Shown here: positions 26,692 through 35,151 of the stretch, piece after piece
Layout of the letters: each line of letters starts with the position of its first letter
How positions within the stretch are numbered: the stretch's first letter is position 1
From: Micromonospora sp. WMMD1155
Lineage (GTDB): Bacteria > Actinomycetota > Actinomycetes > Mycobacteriales > Micromonosporaceae
DNA length: 64,000 nucleotides
Assembly: GCF_029581275.1 (NCBI RefSeq)
Contig: NZ_CP120742.1
Location: 2,330,501 to 2,394,500 of the forward strand
Reading direction: 5' to 3'
Made by a program: the position numbers and the translations under genes
The notes under the pieces: generated by a model
Told to the model about the DNA's origin: nothing
Databases searched by the model: none
Seen by the model: only the letters and a program-made list of their open reading frames with translations

Positions 26692-28151
26692 CAGATCCCG
26701 TACTCCTTCCAGCGCTTGTCGACCAGGGCCGTGACTTCCGGACTCATGCTCATCTCCTCCGGCCAACCCCGGGTGTAACCCTCGGTCGGGAGCTTGCGGG
26801 TCGCGTCGACGCCCGCCTTGCCGCCCCAGAACTGCTGGTACGACGAGTGGTCGAGGTGGTCCACCGGGCCCTCGGTGAGCAGCAGGTCGCGGGCGTAGTC
26901 GACGTTGCCGAAGGCGCGGAAGGCGACCTCGTTGTAGTCGTGCACGTCGCAGTCCTCGTCGACGATCACGATGAGCTTGGTCAACGACATCAGGTGCGCG
27001 CCCCAGATCGCGTTCATCACCTTCTGCGCGTGCTTCGGGTACCGCTTGCGGATCGACACGATCGCGCAGTTGTGGAAGACCCCGGCGGCCGGCAGGTCGT
27101 AGTCGACGATGTCCGGGATCATCAGCTTCAGCAGCGGCTGGAAGATCCGCTCGGTGGCCTTGCCGAGGCCGTGGTCCTCCTGCGGCGGCTTGGAGGTGAC
27201 GATCGAGTGGTAGACCGGCTTGCGCTGCATCGTCATCGCCTCGACGTGCAGCACGGGGAACGGCTCGACCGGCGTGTAGAAGCCGGTGTGGTCGCCGAAC
27301 GGCCCCTCGGGCAGCCGCTCACCGGGCTCCAGGTAGCCCTCCAACACGATCTGCGCGTGTGCCGGGACCTGCAACGGCACGGTGAGGCAGTCGACCATCT
27401 CCACCCGTTCGCCGCGCAGGAACCCCGCGAACAGGTACTCGTCGATGTCGCCGGGCAGCGGCGCGCTGGCCGCGTACGAGACGACCGGGTCGCAGCCGAT
27501 CGCGATGGCGACCGGCAGGCGCTGCCCGAGCCGCTCGGCGACCGCGTGGTGGGCGGTCGAGTCCTTGTGGATCTGCCAGTGCATGCCCAGGGTGTTGCGG
27601 CCGTGCTGCTGGAGCCGGTACAGGCCGAGGTTGCGCTTGCCGGTCTCCGGGTGCTTGGTGTGGGTCAACCCGTAGTTGTGGAAGATCCCGCCGTCGCCGG
27701 GCCACACCTGCAACCCCGGCAGCCGGTTCAGGTCGACGTCCTCACCGCGGTAGACGACCTCCTGGCAGGGCGCGGTCTTCACCTTGCGCGGTGGCACCGA
27801 CTTGAGCTGCATGACCTTGCCGAGGCCCTCCCGGATGCCCGACCAGCCGACCGGCAGCTCCGGCTTGATCAGCGCGCCGATCCGGGCACCGATCTCGTCC
27901 AACGAGTCGACGCCGAGGGCCATCGCCATGCGCTTCTCGGTGCCGAACAGGTTGATCGCCACCGGCATCTCGCCCCGGGTCGGACGCTCGAAGAGCAGCG
28001 CCGGACCACCGGCCCGGACCGTGCGGGTGACCACCTCGCTGATCTCCAGGGTGGGGTCGACCGGGACGTCGACCCGGCGCAACTCCCCCGCGCGCTCCAG
28101 CGCCGCGAGAAAGTCCTTGAGATCGGTGTACGGGAAGCCACGAGCCGCCAT
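26691..28151 (-). CDS. mqnL: UbiD-family decarboxylase, menaquinone synthesis
   Basis: 486 aa, full UbiD length. Conserved segments include [56 protein letters not shown] and [14 protein letters not shown], with the acidic residues used for prenyl-FMN/metal binding. It would remove the carboxylate from the prenylated naphthoate using prenyl-FMN from MqnM. Start at ATG 28151 ([15 protein letters not shown]) matches the family; the longer frame upstream is translated tandem repeat. Operon: mqnL then mqnP. Confidence 0.9.
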   Translation of the reverse strand: MAARGFPYTDLKDFLAALERAGELRRVDVPVDPTLEISEVVTRTVRAGGPALLFERPTRGEMPVAINLFGTEKRMAMALGVDSLDEIGARIGALIKPELPVGWSGIREGLGKVMQLKSVPPRKVKTAPCQEVVYRGEDVDLNRLPGLQVWPGDGGIFHNYGLTHTKHPETGKRNLGLYRLQQHGRNTLGMHWQIHKDSTAHHAVAERLGQRLPVAIAIGCDPVVSYAASAPLPGDIDEYLFAGFLRGERVEMVDCLTVPLQVPAHAQIVLEGYLEPGERLPEGPFGDHTGFYTPVEPFPVLHVEAMTMQRKPVYHSIVTSKPPQEDHGLGKATERIFQPLLKLMIPDIVDYDLPAAGVFHNCAIVSIRKRYPKHAQKVMNAIWGAHLMSLTKLIVIVDEDCDVHDYNEVAFRAFGNVDYARDLLLTEGPVDHLDHSSYQQFWGGKAGVDATRKLPTEGYTRGWPEEMSMSPEVTALVDKRWKEYGI

Positions 28152-28221
28152 ACCCGCCAGTCTCCCGCACCGGGTGTGGCACGACCCAAGCCGGGTGCTG
28201 TGACACCGGCGACGGCTCAGT

Positions 28222-28405
28222 GCGCGCCCGGCGCGCCCCGGCGTGCCCGGCGCGCCCCGGCGTGCCCGACGCGCCCGGCCTGCCCGGCCTGCCCGGCCTG
28301 CCCGGCGTGCCCGGCCTGCCCGGCCTGCCCGGCGTGCCCGGCGTGCCCGGCGTGCCCGGCGTGCCCGGCGTGCCCGGCGTGCCCGGCGTGCCCGGCGTGC
28401 CCGGC
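28222..28405. repeat. 9-bp tandem repeat tract
   Basis: About twenty head-to-tail 9-bp units, mostly CGTGCCCGG and CCTGCCCGG, ending with eight successive CGTGCCCGG. Translated in some frames it gives collagen-like G-V-P or G-T-P triplets, but no frame has a credible ribosome site and start, so I treat it as non-coding. It lies upstream of mqnL. Confidence 0.85.
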
Positions 28406-28486
28406 CTTGATCCACTCGGGTTTCTCGAATTCGGGGTGTCCGGCGGCCTGGGACAGCCCGACTTTCTGAAGACCGAGTCGATCAAC
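28406..28486. repeat. Palindromic element A (TTGATCCACTCG family)
   Basis: 81-bp imperfect palindrome beginning CTTGATCCACTCGGG and ending CCGAGTCGATCAA, with an inner GTGTCC / GGGACA pairing. It is clearly related to element B at 30253-30356. It joins the 9-bp and 19-bp tandem-repeat tracts. Confidence 0.75.
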
Positions 28487-28502
28487 GTTCGAGCGCAGCG
28501 CC

Positions 28503-28616
28503 CGCAGGCATGCGCGGTGACCGCAGGCATGCGCAGCGACCGCAGGCATGCGCAGCGACCGCAAACATACGCAGCGACCGCAGGCATACGCAGCGACCGC
28601 AGGCATGCGCGGCGAC
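28503..28616. repeat. Six 19-bp tandem repeats
   Basis: Six exact-length 19-bp units with consensus CGCAGGCATGCGCAGCGAC, without spacers; units 1, 4, 5 and 6 carry 1-3 substitutions. Each unit contains the palindrome GCATGC or its variant. The period is not a multiple of three, so the tract is unlikely to be coding. It ends ~40 nt upstream of the hydrolase remnant. Iteron-like in form, but nothing nearby suggests an origin. Confidence 0.85.
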
Positions 28617-28655
28617 CGAGCGGGTAGCCGGGCAGCCGGCGGACGGAGGCCGCGA

Positions 28656-29120
28656 ATGGGTGGAGATCGGGTTCCGGCAGGGTTCACCGAGCAACGAGCA
28701 CGGGTCGGCCAGATCACCATGAACTACGTCCGTGGCGGCAGCGGCCCGCCACTGGTGCTGCTGCACGGGTACCCGCAGTGCTGGTACATGTGGCGGCACC
28801 TGATGCCCGAGTTGGGGCGCTCCTTCGACGTGGTCGCGCCCGACCTGCGCGACCCGGCGCACCTTCGGGCGAGCTTCGCCTACTTCCGGACATTCGATCG
28901 GGACATCGCCGACAACGCGACGTACCGGAACACGAAGCTGACGATGCCGGTGCTGGCCGTCGGCGCGGCGGCCAGCCTCGGCGGGCAGGTCGCCGAGCAG
29001 GTTCGTCGGTACGCCGACGCGGTTCTCGGTGAGGTGATCGAGGACTGCGGCCACTGGCTGTACGAGGAGCGCCCGGACGAGATGCTCGCCCTGCTGCGCG
29101 ACTTTCTCGGGGCGACCTGA
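28656..29120 (+). pseudogene. Alpha/beta hydrolase with internal deletion
   Basis: 154 aa from an ATG with GGAGG 6 nt upstream. The N-terminus is a normal alpha/beta hydrolase start (YVRGGSGPPLVLLHGYPQCWYMWRHLMPELGRSFDVVAPDLRD). The sequence then jumps to a late segment (PAHLRASFAYFRTFDRDIADN, KLTMPVLAVGAAASLG, EDCGHWLYEERPDEMLALLRDFL). About 120-140 residues holding the nucleophile elbow and cap are missing, compared with the ~290 aa usual in this epoxide-hydrolase-like family. The frame is open, so a folded remnant could be made, but catalysis is not expected. Confidence 0.8.
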
Positions 29121-29158
29121 ACAGCGGCTCGGTGCGGCGACCTACGGGTGCCCGGAGG

Positions 29159-29347
29159 TCAGTGGGTGCGGGCCAGCTCGACGAAGGCCCGCCATGCGGC
29201 CGGGGTGAACGTCAGCAGGCCGCCGTCACGGTCCTTGGAATCACGGACGTGCACCCGGTCGGGCAGATTGTCGGCGACCTCGACGCAGGCGCCACTGTTG
29301 TTGCCGCTCCGGGTGGATTTGTGCCAGCGGGCTCCGGTCAGATCCAT
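29159..29347 (-). CDS. DUF397 domain protein
   Basis: 62 aa. Diagnostic DUF397 pattern: WHKSTRSGNNSGACVEVADNLPDRVHVRDSKDRDGGLLTFTPAAWRAFV. It is paired with and overlaps (10 nt) the upstream XRE/DUF5753 gene, the standard BldB/WhiJ-like regulatory pair of actinomycetes. Such small proteins modulate or antagonise the partner regulator. Many paralogous pairs exist per genome, so the target is unknown. Confidence 0.92.
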   Translation of the reverse strand: MDLTGARWHKSTRSGNNSGACVEVADNLPDRVHVRDSKDRDGGLLTFTPAAWRAFVELARTH

Positions 29348-30144
29348 GGCTTCACGATCTCCTCGAGCAGGTCGATGGACTGCTGCCGGGGCAGCGCGTC
29401 ACTGCGCAGACTCTCCCACCTTCCGAGCAGGGTCGCCACCTCGTTGATGTCGTCCACTGCGGTGCCGCCGGTCTGGCTGTCGAGGAAGCCGAGCCAACTG
29501 CCGTCGGCCGTGCGGCCGAGGATGAACGGCCCGAAGAGGCCGGCGTGCAGCCCCACCCCCTGCGGCAGCACGTGCACGCGGATGTGCGGACGGCGGGCAC
29601 ATGCCACCAGATGCCGCAACTGCTCGGCCAACACCCCGGCGCAGCTCTCCGCGAAGCGCTGCAAGGCGGCCTCGTCGATCACGACGGTGACCTGTGGCGG
29701 GTGCTCCCGATCGAGGATCGCCTGCCGCTCGAGCCGGGCCGCCACCAACTCCTCCACCCGCTCGGCGGTGAGCCCCAGGTCGAGCCGGAACACCGCGCGG
29801 GCGTAGTCGGCGGTCTGCAACAGCCCGGGAACCATCGTCGCCTCGAAGCAGCGCAACTGGGTGGCGACCCGTTCGACCTCCAACCAGGGGCGGAACCAGA
29901 CCGGCTCGCCGTCGCGTCGACCCAGCTCGCGCAGCGAGACCAACAGGCCGCCGGTGTCGAGCACCTCGTCGGCCCGGGTCAGGTAGGCCAGATTGGGCAC
30001 CGTCTGGCCCAGCTCGACCGACGAGACCATGGAGGGCGAGTAGTGCGCCCGTTTGCCGTACTCCTCCTGGCTCAGCCCGGCCGCAAGCCGCGACCGCCGG
30101 AGCTGATCCCGGATCATCGCCGCCGTGGACACCCCTGAGGTCAT
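29338..30144 (-). CDS. XRE-family regulator with DUF5753 domain
   Basis: 268 aa. N-terminal helix-turn-helix (LRRSRLAAGLSQEEYGKRAHYSPSMVSSVELGQTVPNLAYLTRADEVLDTGG), then a DUF5753 domain (~100-260: ATMVPGLLQTADYARAVF, VIDEAALQRF, VLPQGVGLHAGLFGPFIL). WhiJ-like regulator partnered with the following DUF397 protein. ATG at 30144 chosen over the longer frame because of GGTGGGGG upstream and the family-typical start. Confidence 0.92.
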   Translation of the reverse strand: MTSGVSTAAMIRDQLRRSRLAAGLSQEEYGKRAHYSPSMVSSVELGQTVPNLAYLTRADEVLDTGGLLVSLRELGRRDGEPVWFRPWLEVERVATQLRCFEATMVPGLLQTADYARAVFRLDLGLTAERVEELVAARLERQAILDREHPPQVTVVIDEAALQRFAESCAGVLAEQLRHLVACARRPHIRVHVLPQGVGLHAGLFGPFILGRTADGSWLGFLDSQTGGTAVDDINEVATLLGRWESLRSDALPRQQSIDLLEEIVKPWI

Positions 30145-30252
30145 CACCCCCACCTTCCTGCCGCCGCACGAACTCCTTCGGCGCAAGGTAGCGGATCCAC
30201 AACCGAGCGTCAGCACCCAACCGGCATGTTGCGGTAACGCAGTGCCGCCTTA

Positions 30253-30356
30253 CCGCCTCCTCGGCTTGATCCACTCGGGTTCAAGGAAGTTGCGGTGTCC
30301 TGCGGCTGGGACACCGCCATTTCCCGGAACGCGAGTGGATCAAGCCGAGGAGGCGG
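30253..30356. repeat. Long palindrome, element B (TTGATCCACTCG family)
   Basis: A 25-bp perfect outer stem (30253-30277 with 30332-30356, containing CTTGATCCACTCG / CGAGTGGATCAAG) encloses a second perfect stem GCGGTGTCC / GGACACCGC with an 8-nt loop, plus a weaker GGTTC/GGAAC pairing. The whole 104-bp element can fold into one long hairpin. It lies just upstream of the XRE gene and beside the CMD-like remnant. Same family as element A. Confidence 0.85.
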
Positions 30357-30375
30357 TGGGCACAGGTGTGGCGGA

Positions 30376-30702
30376 TCAGGCGGCCGAAGTCCAGGCGTGG
30401 GCGGCCAGCGGTGGGTCCAGCGGCGCTCGGGTGAGGCGGTTGGCGAAGGTAGACATCGTGTACGCGCCGACGCCGAGCACGACGTCCAGCGCATGCCGGG
30501 GCAGGTAGCCGGCGGCGAGGAAGTCGTCCAGCTCGTCGTCGGGCACCGCGCCCCGGTGGTCGAGCACGGCCAACGTGAACCGGCGCAGCGCCTCCAACCG
30601 CGGATCGGGCAACGCCGAGCCGGCACGAAGTGCGGCGATCAGCTCGGCACTCGCGCCGAGCCAGGCACCGAGCCGGAGTCGGTCAAGGTCTCCGGGGCAC
30701 AT
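30376..30702 (-). pseudogene. AhpD/carboxymuconolactone decarboxylase-like 3' remnant
   Basis: About 108 codons resembling only the C-terminal half of CMD/AhpD-family proteins: IAALRAGSALPDPRLEALRRFTLAVLDHRGAVPDDELDDFLAAGYLPRHALDVVLGVGAYTMSTFANRLTRAPLDPPLAAHAW. The N-terminal half with the CxxxxxH redox site is absent, and upstream codons in frame are unrelated. Probably a decayed gene; a short expressed helical protein cannot be excluded. Confidence 0.65.
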
Positions 30703-30750
30703 CTCACCCGTCGTGGCGTGGCGGTGGGGCTGGGGCGCAGGCTGGGGGGG

Positions 30751-30948
30751 ATGTCGGATGCGTACGTCGTCGGCGACCCGGACGGGTTGTCGCCATTGCT
30801 GATCGCGGTACGCGACGCGGTCGCTCGGGAGCTGCACGCACAGGTGGCGCTACGTGGTGAGCGAATCGAGCTGGCCGATGTTCCGGAGGTGTCCTACCAG
30901 GTCACGGTCCAGGTCGAACGGACCCTGCGCGCCTGGCAGCCTGGGTGA
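30751..30948 (+). CDS. Small conserved-looking hypothetical protein
   Basis: 65 aa: ATG preceded by GGGGGG, then DAYVVGDPDGLSPLLIAVRDAVARELHAQVALRGERIELADVPEVSYQVTVQVERTLRAW. Balanced composition with a predicted helix and a beta segment suggests a real small gene, not a shadow frame. Family not recognised. It begins within 50 nt of the divergent CMD-like remnant. Confidence 0.5.
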   Translation: MSDAYVVGDPDGLSPLLIAVRDAVARELHAQVALRGERIELADVPEVSYQVTVQVERTLRAWQPG

Positions 30949-31103
30949 CAGTCGTCCGGCCAGACCCCCGTGTGGGGCCACCCGCCGCACGATCGGCCCA
31001 TCCAGAACTGTCATAGCTGATCTCTAGGATCGGGGGTGCCGATCGGGTCGGGGACGTCGATCCCGGCTTCTTCCGATCGGCTCATCCCTCACCAAGGAGA
31101 TCG

Positions 31104-32465
31104 ATGAGATCTGTGCACGTGACGCGTGGCAGGCTCCTGCGCGGCCTCACCGCGTTGGTCGTGGGCACCGCGACGGTCGGCGTGGCGGCTGGTCCGGCCA
31201 TGGCTCAGGACGACCCGGGCTGGGTCGGCGCCTGGCTGGACGACCTCACGGTCGGCGGTCCGGGCGCTCCCGGGCGTACCGTTCCGCTGACCCTGACCAG
31301 CACCGGCGCCACCCAGCCCCGGGTGACCGTCGACCTGACCGGCCTGACCGGCGTGGCCACCGCCAGCTTCCCCGATTACTGCACCACCGAGGGCGCCTCG
31401 GTCACCTGCCCGATGCCGCCGACGGCCGTCGACGATTTCGGCACGCTCACCGGCACCGTGCCGGTGGTGTTCCGGGCCGCGCCCGGCGCGACCGACGGCG
31501 CGACCGGCACCCTCGCCTACACGGCGCTCGGCGAGCAGACCGAGCCGTCCACCCAGCAGGCGACGATCACCGTGCGGTCCGGGCCCGATCTGCTCGACCT
31601 CGTCCACGAGTCCGTCTCCGGCGTCGCGGTCGGTGACAGCCTGCCCGTGCCGGTGGCCGTGATGAACGCGGGTGACCAGCCGGTCGTGGACCTCCGGCTC
31701 ACCATGAGCTTCCCGGTGGGTCTGATTCCGGCCAGCTACCGCAACTGCCGGTACGGCACCAACACGTCGCTCGCCACGGTGGTGGTCTGCACCGTGCGGG
31801 GCACGTTCGCCCCCGGCCAGCGGCACGAGCTGCGGCAGAAGCTGGCCACCACGGTCGGCCCGGCCACCCTGGGCAGCAAGCGGATCACCCAGTTCGTGGA
31901 GCCGCTGGCCGGTGCCGGGCCGCTTCCGAGCGGGGTGAAGCTCACCCGCCGCGAGGCCGAGCAGGGGCTGCGGCTGCGGCCGGTGGGCGACCCGCTCGAC
32001 GTGATCCCGGCCGGGGTGACCGGCGCCGCAGGCCAGACCTACCTGCGCTCGGTGCAGGGGGCCTTCGACGTCGTCGCCCGGGGCGCGACAGTCACCGGGG
32101 CCGTCGGTGACACCGTGCGGGTCACCGTGGGCCTGCGCAACGAGGGCCCGGGTGTCCCGGACGCCACGCTTTCCGGCGGCGGCGTCGGCAGCTTCCTCTT
32201 CGTGCCCCCGGTCGGCACCACGGTGGTCGGCAACCCGTCGAGCTGCTGGCTCAACGGGGACGAGGAGTCTGCCGGAGACGCCCCGACGACCTATTACTGC
32301 AACGGCCCGGGGGGCGTGTTCCCAGCCGGTCTGACCCACACCGCGGCGTTCGATTTGCGGATCGACAGCCTCGCCGGGACGCCGGGCGAGGTCCGGCCGT
32401 TCGAGCGCTACCCGCGGGTGGACGACAACCCGGGCAACGACGTCGCCCCGGTGACGGTGGGCTGA
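31104..32465 (+). CDS. Secreted beta-sandwich repeat protein
   Basis: 453 aa. Signal peptide (RGLTALVVGTATVGVAAGPAMA, cleavage ~36). The mature part is beta-rich with at least three Ig/DUF11-like repeats (VTVDLTGLTGVATASFPDYCTTEGASVTC; VVDLRLTMSFPVGLIPASYRNCRYGTN; VRVTVGLRNEGPGVPDATLSG). Cys residues pair within repeats (SFPDYCTTEG with TCPMP, RNCRYG with VVCTV, SSCWLNG with YYCNGP). No sortase signal or transmembrane segment at the end. Probably a secreted surface or matrix protein. AAGGAG 6 nt before the ATG. Confidence 0.75.
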   Translation: MRSVHVTRGRLLRGLTALVVGTATVGVAAGPAMAQDDPGWVGAWLDDLTVGGPGAPGRTVPLTLTSTGATQPRVTVDLTGLTGVATASFPDYCTTEGASVTCPMPPTAVDDFGTLTGTVPVVFRAAPGATDGATGTLAYTALGEQTEPSTQQATITVRSGPDLLDLVHESVSGVAVGDSLPVPVAVMNAGDQPVVDLRLTMSFPVGLIPASYRNCRYGTNTSLATVVVCTVRGTFAPGQRHELRQKLATTVGPATLGSKRITQFVEPLAGAGPLPSGVKLTRREAEQGLRLRPVGDPLDVIPAGVTGAAGQTYLRSVQGAFDVVARGATVTGAVGDTVRVTVGLRNEGPGVPDATLSGGGVGSFLFVPPVGTTVVGNPSSCWLNGDEESAGDAPTTYYCNGPGGVFPAGLTHTAAFDLRIDSLAGTPGEVRPFERYPRVDDNPGNDVAPVTVG

Positions 32466-32484
32466 TCCGGCACGCCACAACGAC

Positions 32485-32521
32485 GCGGGCCGGTCACTGA
32501 CGGAATCCGTGACCGGCCCGC
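32485..32521. terminator. Bidirectional terminator, secreted protein and ccsB
   Basis: Perfect 13-bp stem GCGGGCCGGTCAC / GTGACCGGCCCGC with an 11-nt loop between convergent genes, followed on the plus strand by GTTTTCC. Confidence 0.88.
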
Positions 32522-32536
32522 ACGCCGTTTTCCAGG

Positions 32537-33508
32537 TCAGTCCAGCCCACCGTACGAGTGCAGGCCGGTGAAGAAGATGTTCACGCCGAACAGGTTCATC
32601 AGCATGGTGAGGAAGCCGAGCACCGCGAGCCAGGTCGCCACGTTGCGTCGCACGCTGGGCGTGGCCCGGGCGTGCAGGTAACCGGCGTACACGACCCAGG
32701 AGATGAACGCCCAGGTCTCCTTCGGGTCCCAGCCCCACGGCCGACCCCACGCCGCCTCGGCCCAGATGGCACCGGCGATCACCGCGAAGGTGAAGATCGG
32801 GAACGCGAAGGCGTGCAGCGCGAAGGTCAGCCGCTCCAGGCCGGCCGCGCCGGGCAACCGCTTGGCGAGGGTGTACGGGAAGCTCCGCTTGCCCTTCTCG
32901 TACCCGTTGCGCATCAGGAAGCCGACCGCCGGCACCGCACCGAGCAGGAAGATGCCGGACGCGAACACGATCGTCGAGACGTGGATGATGAACCAGTACG
33001 AGTTCAGTGCCGGCACCAGCGGCACGATCGGCACGTACAGGACCAGCTCGGCGGTGGCCACCAGCAGCACCATCACCAGGGTGAGGAACAGCCCGAGCTT
33101 GCGGAGCGACGGCACCTTCCAGAGCACCACGAGCCAGGCCGCGACGCCGATGAAGGTCACCGTGAGCACGAACTCGTACATGTTGCCCCAGGGCATGCGG
33201 TCCGCCGCGAGGCCGCGGGTGACCAGCGCCGCCAGGTGCAGCACGGCGGCGACTGCGGTGGCGCCCACCCCGAACAGACCGGCGAGGCGGGCACGCCGGG
33301 CGGAACGGTCGGCCCCGGACGACGGCGGGACGGGCGCGGGCGGCTCAGCGACCACACCACCGCCGGCACCCACCAGCTCGCGGATCGGAGCCGCCGCCGC
33401 GACCCGGGTACGGGCGTTGCCCAACGCGTACTCGACGGCGTGGCCGATCATCGCGACCAGGTACGCCAGGATCGCGAAAGTGACCAGATTGTCGGAGAGT
33501 GCGGACAT
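32537..33508 (-). CDS. ccsB: Cytochrome c biogenesis protein CcsB (ResC-type)
   Basis: 323 aa, about eight transmembrane helices. The tryptophan-rich haem-handling motif WGRPWGWDPKETWAFISWVVYAGYLHAR identifies the CcsA/CcsB/ResC family. With ResB it forms the System II complex that exports haem and attaches it to apocytochrome c. The ATG at 33508 overlaps the resB stop (ATGA). Last gene of the hemL-to-ccsB operon. Confidence 0.93.
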   Translation of the reverse strand: MSALSDNLVTFAILAYLVAMIGHAVEYALGNARTRVAAAAPIRELVGAGGGVVAEPPAPVPPSSGADRSARRARLAGLFGVGATAVAAVLHLAALVTRGLAADRMPWGNMYEFVLTVTFIGVAAWLVVLWKVPSLRKLGLFLTLVMVLLVATAELVLYVPIVPLVPALNSYWFIIHVSTIVFASGIFLLGAVPAVGFLMRNGYEKGKRSFPYTLAKRLPGAAGLERLTFALHAFAFPIFTFAVIAGAIWAEAAWGRPWGWDPKETWAFISWVVYAGYLHARATPSVRRNVATWLAVLGFLTMLMNLFGVNIFFTGLHSYGGLD

Positions 33509-35151
33509 CACTCGGCTCCTTCTCGCACACCTGCCCGGTCGCCGGAGTCAGCGCCGTCGTCGGCCCGTCGGTCACCGCTGACGGCTGCCACGAGATGGGC
33601 GAACTCCTCGGCGAACCCTGGATAGTCGGTGCGCGGCAACCCACCGGCCTCCACCAAGCTACTACCGCCCGTCGGAGATCCTTCGTCGGGGTTGGCCGGT
33701 ACGACCCGGAAGAACACCCGGCGACGCCGCCCGAACAGCGAACCCATCAGCCCGACCAGCAGGACGCCACAGCTGATCAGCAGCGGCGTCGCACCGGGGT
33801 CGTGTCGGACGGAGAGGGTGACGTACCGCTCGGTGCCCAGGAACTCGACGGTGGTGCCGTCCGCCAACGTCCAGGTCTCGCCCTTCTTGAGGAGCTTGGT
33901 GCCGACCTCCTTGACCTTGCCGGCACGCACCTGACGCTGGTCGAGCTGGTAGACCGAGCCGGGGATGCCGGCGTCCATGCCGAGGTTGCCCTGGTAGGCG
34001 ACCAGGTTCAGCACCGGGTTGCGCTCGGTCGGGTACTGCGAGCGGACGAACGGCCCCTGCTCGGGCGCCGTGGGCAGGTAGATGCCGGTGAACGCCATCT
34101 GCCCGTCCGGGCTGCGCCGGCCGGTGGCCGGGTCGACGTTCGCGTCCGGGAACGCGGCCAGACCCTCACCGGTCAGGCCCATGTCGCCGGTGGTCAGGAA
34201 CGGCTCGTCGCTGACCTGGCTGTTGCCGAACCGGTCGGTGTAGCGGATCACCGGGGCGTAGCCGTGGCCGAGCAGGTAGACGTTCGCGTCGGCGAGACGC
34301 AGCGGCGAGTTCACCGAGAAGTCGGCGCTGCGGGTCGGCTCGTCCGGGCCATCGACGGTGACCGTGGCGTTGAAGAACTCCGGCTGACCGGACGGCAGGA
34401 ACCGGGCCTCGAAGTCGTCCAGCCGCAGGCAGAAGCGGGGCAGATCGGCGCTGTCCACCCGGGGGCCGAGCTTCGCCTCGGCGTACTGCTGGCGGGTGTT
34501 GCAGAAGGCGTTGTCCGCGCCCGCCACCAGCAGTCGGTTACCGCTCCAGCCGTACCACGAGCCGAGCGCGACGCCGATCAGCACCGCGATGAGCGAGGTG
34601 TGGAACAGCAGGTTGCCGGTCTCCTTGAGGTAGCCCTTCTCGGCGGAGACCTCGTCGCCGCGCACCTCCACCCGCCAGCGGCGCTTGCGCAGCACGTCGG
34701 CGATGGCAGCCACGCCACCGGGCGGGGCGGGCAGCACGGTGTGCTGCGGCAGCCGGCTCATCCGCTTCGGCGCGGCCGGCGGCCGGGACCGCAACGCCCG
34801 GATGTGGTCACGCAGTCGGGGCGTGATGCAGCCGATCAGGGAGGTGAACAGCAGCAGGTAGATCGCGGAGAACCAGACCGACCCGAAGACCTCGAACGCG
34901 CCGATCCGGTCCAGTCGGGGGGCCCAGTCCGGGTGGTCGACGAAGTACTCGTTGACCTTCTCCGGGCTGATCCCGCGCTGCGGCAGCACCGAGCCGGGGA
35001 TGGCGGCGACAGCGAGCAGGAAGAGCAGGATCAGGGCGGTACGCATGCTGGTCAACTGCCGCCAGGAGTTACGCAGCAGCGCCAGCAACCGGTTCGGCCG
35101 GCGGCGTGGTGCCGGTGCCACGGTCTCCGGCCGGTCGTCGACGACCGTCAT
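33508..35151 (-). CDS. resB: Cytochrome c biogenesis protein ResB
   Basis: 547 aa. Three N-terminal transmembrane helices (MRTALILLFLLAVAAIPGSVLPQR; VWFSAIYLLLFTSLIGCI; LFHTSLIAVLIGVALGSWYGWSG), a large extracytoplasmic domain and a C-terminal helix (ATPLLISCGVLLVGLMGSLF), the ResB/Ccs1 topology. It acts with CcsB in System II haem delivery. ATG at 35151 overlaps the ccdA stop by 4 nt; the longer frame is not used. Confidence 0.93.
   Translation of the reverse strand: MTVVDDRPETVAPAPRRRPNRLLALLRNSWRQLTSMRTALILLFLLAVAAIPGSVLPQRGISPEKVNEYFVDHPDWAPRLDRIGAFEVFGSVWFSAIYLLLFTSLIGCITPRLRDHIRALRSRPPAAPKRMSRLPQHTVLPAPPGGVAAIADVLRKRRWRVEVRGDEVSAEKGYLKETGNLLFHTSLIAVLIGVALGSWYGWSGNRLLVAGADNAFCNTRQQYAEAKLGPRVDSADLPRFCLRLDDFEARFLPSGQPEFFNATVTVDGPDEPTRSADFSVNSPLRLADANVYLLGHGYAPVIRYTDRFGNSQVSDEPFLTTGDMGLTGEGLAAFPDANVDPATGRRSPDGQMAFTGIYLPTAPEQGPFVRSQYPTERNPVLNLVAYQGNLGMDAGIPGSVYQLDQRQVRAGKVKEVGTKLLKKGETWTLADGTTVEFLGTERYVTLSVRHDPGATPLLISCGVLLVGLMGSLFGRRRRVFFRVVPANPDEGSPTGGSSLVEAGGLPRTDYPGFAEEFAHLVAAVSGDRRADDGADSGDRAGVREGAE

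Noticed and set aside
28503..28616. CRISPR array
   Set aside because: The units are contiguous with no spacers and are too short; no cas gene is near.
28220..28627. Collagen-like protein encoded by the 9-bp tract
   Set aside because: The open frame has no ribosome site, runs into the palindrome and the 19-bp repeats, and is explained by repeat periodicity.
30265..30290. tRNA-like T-loop (GGTTCAAG)
   Set aside because: It is part of the long palindrome; no acceptor or anticodon arms can be formed.
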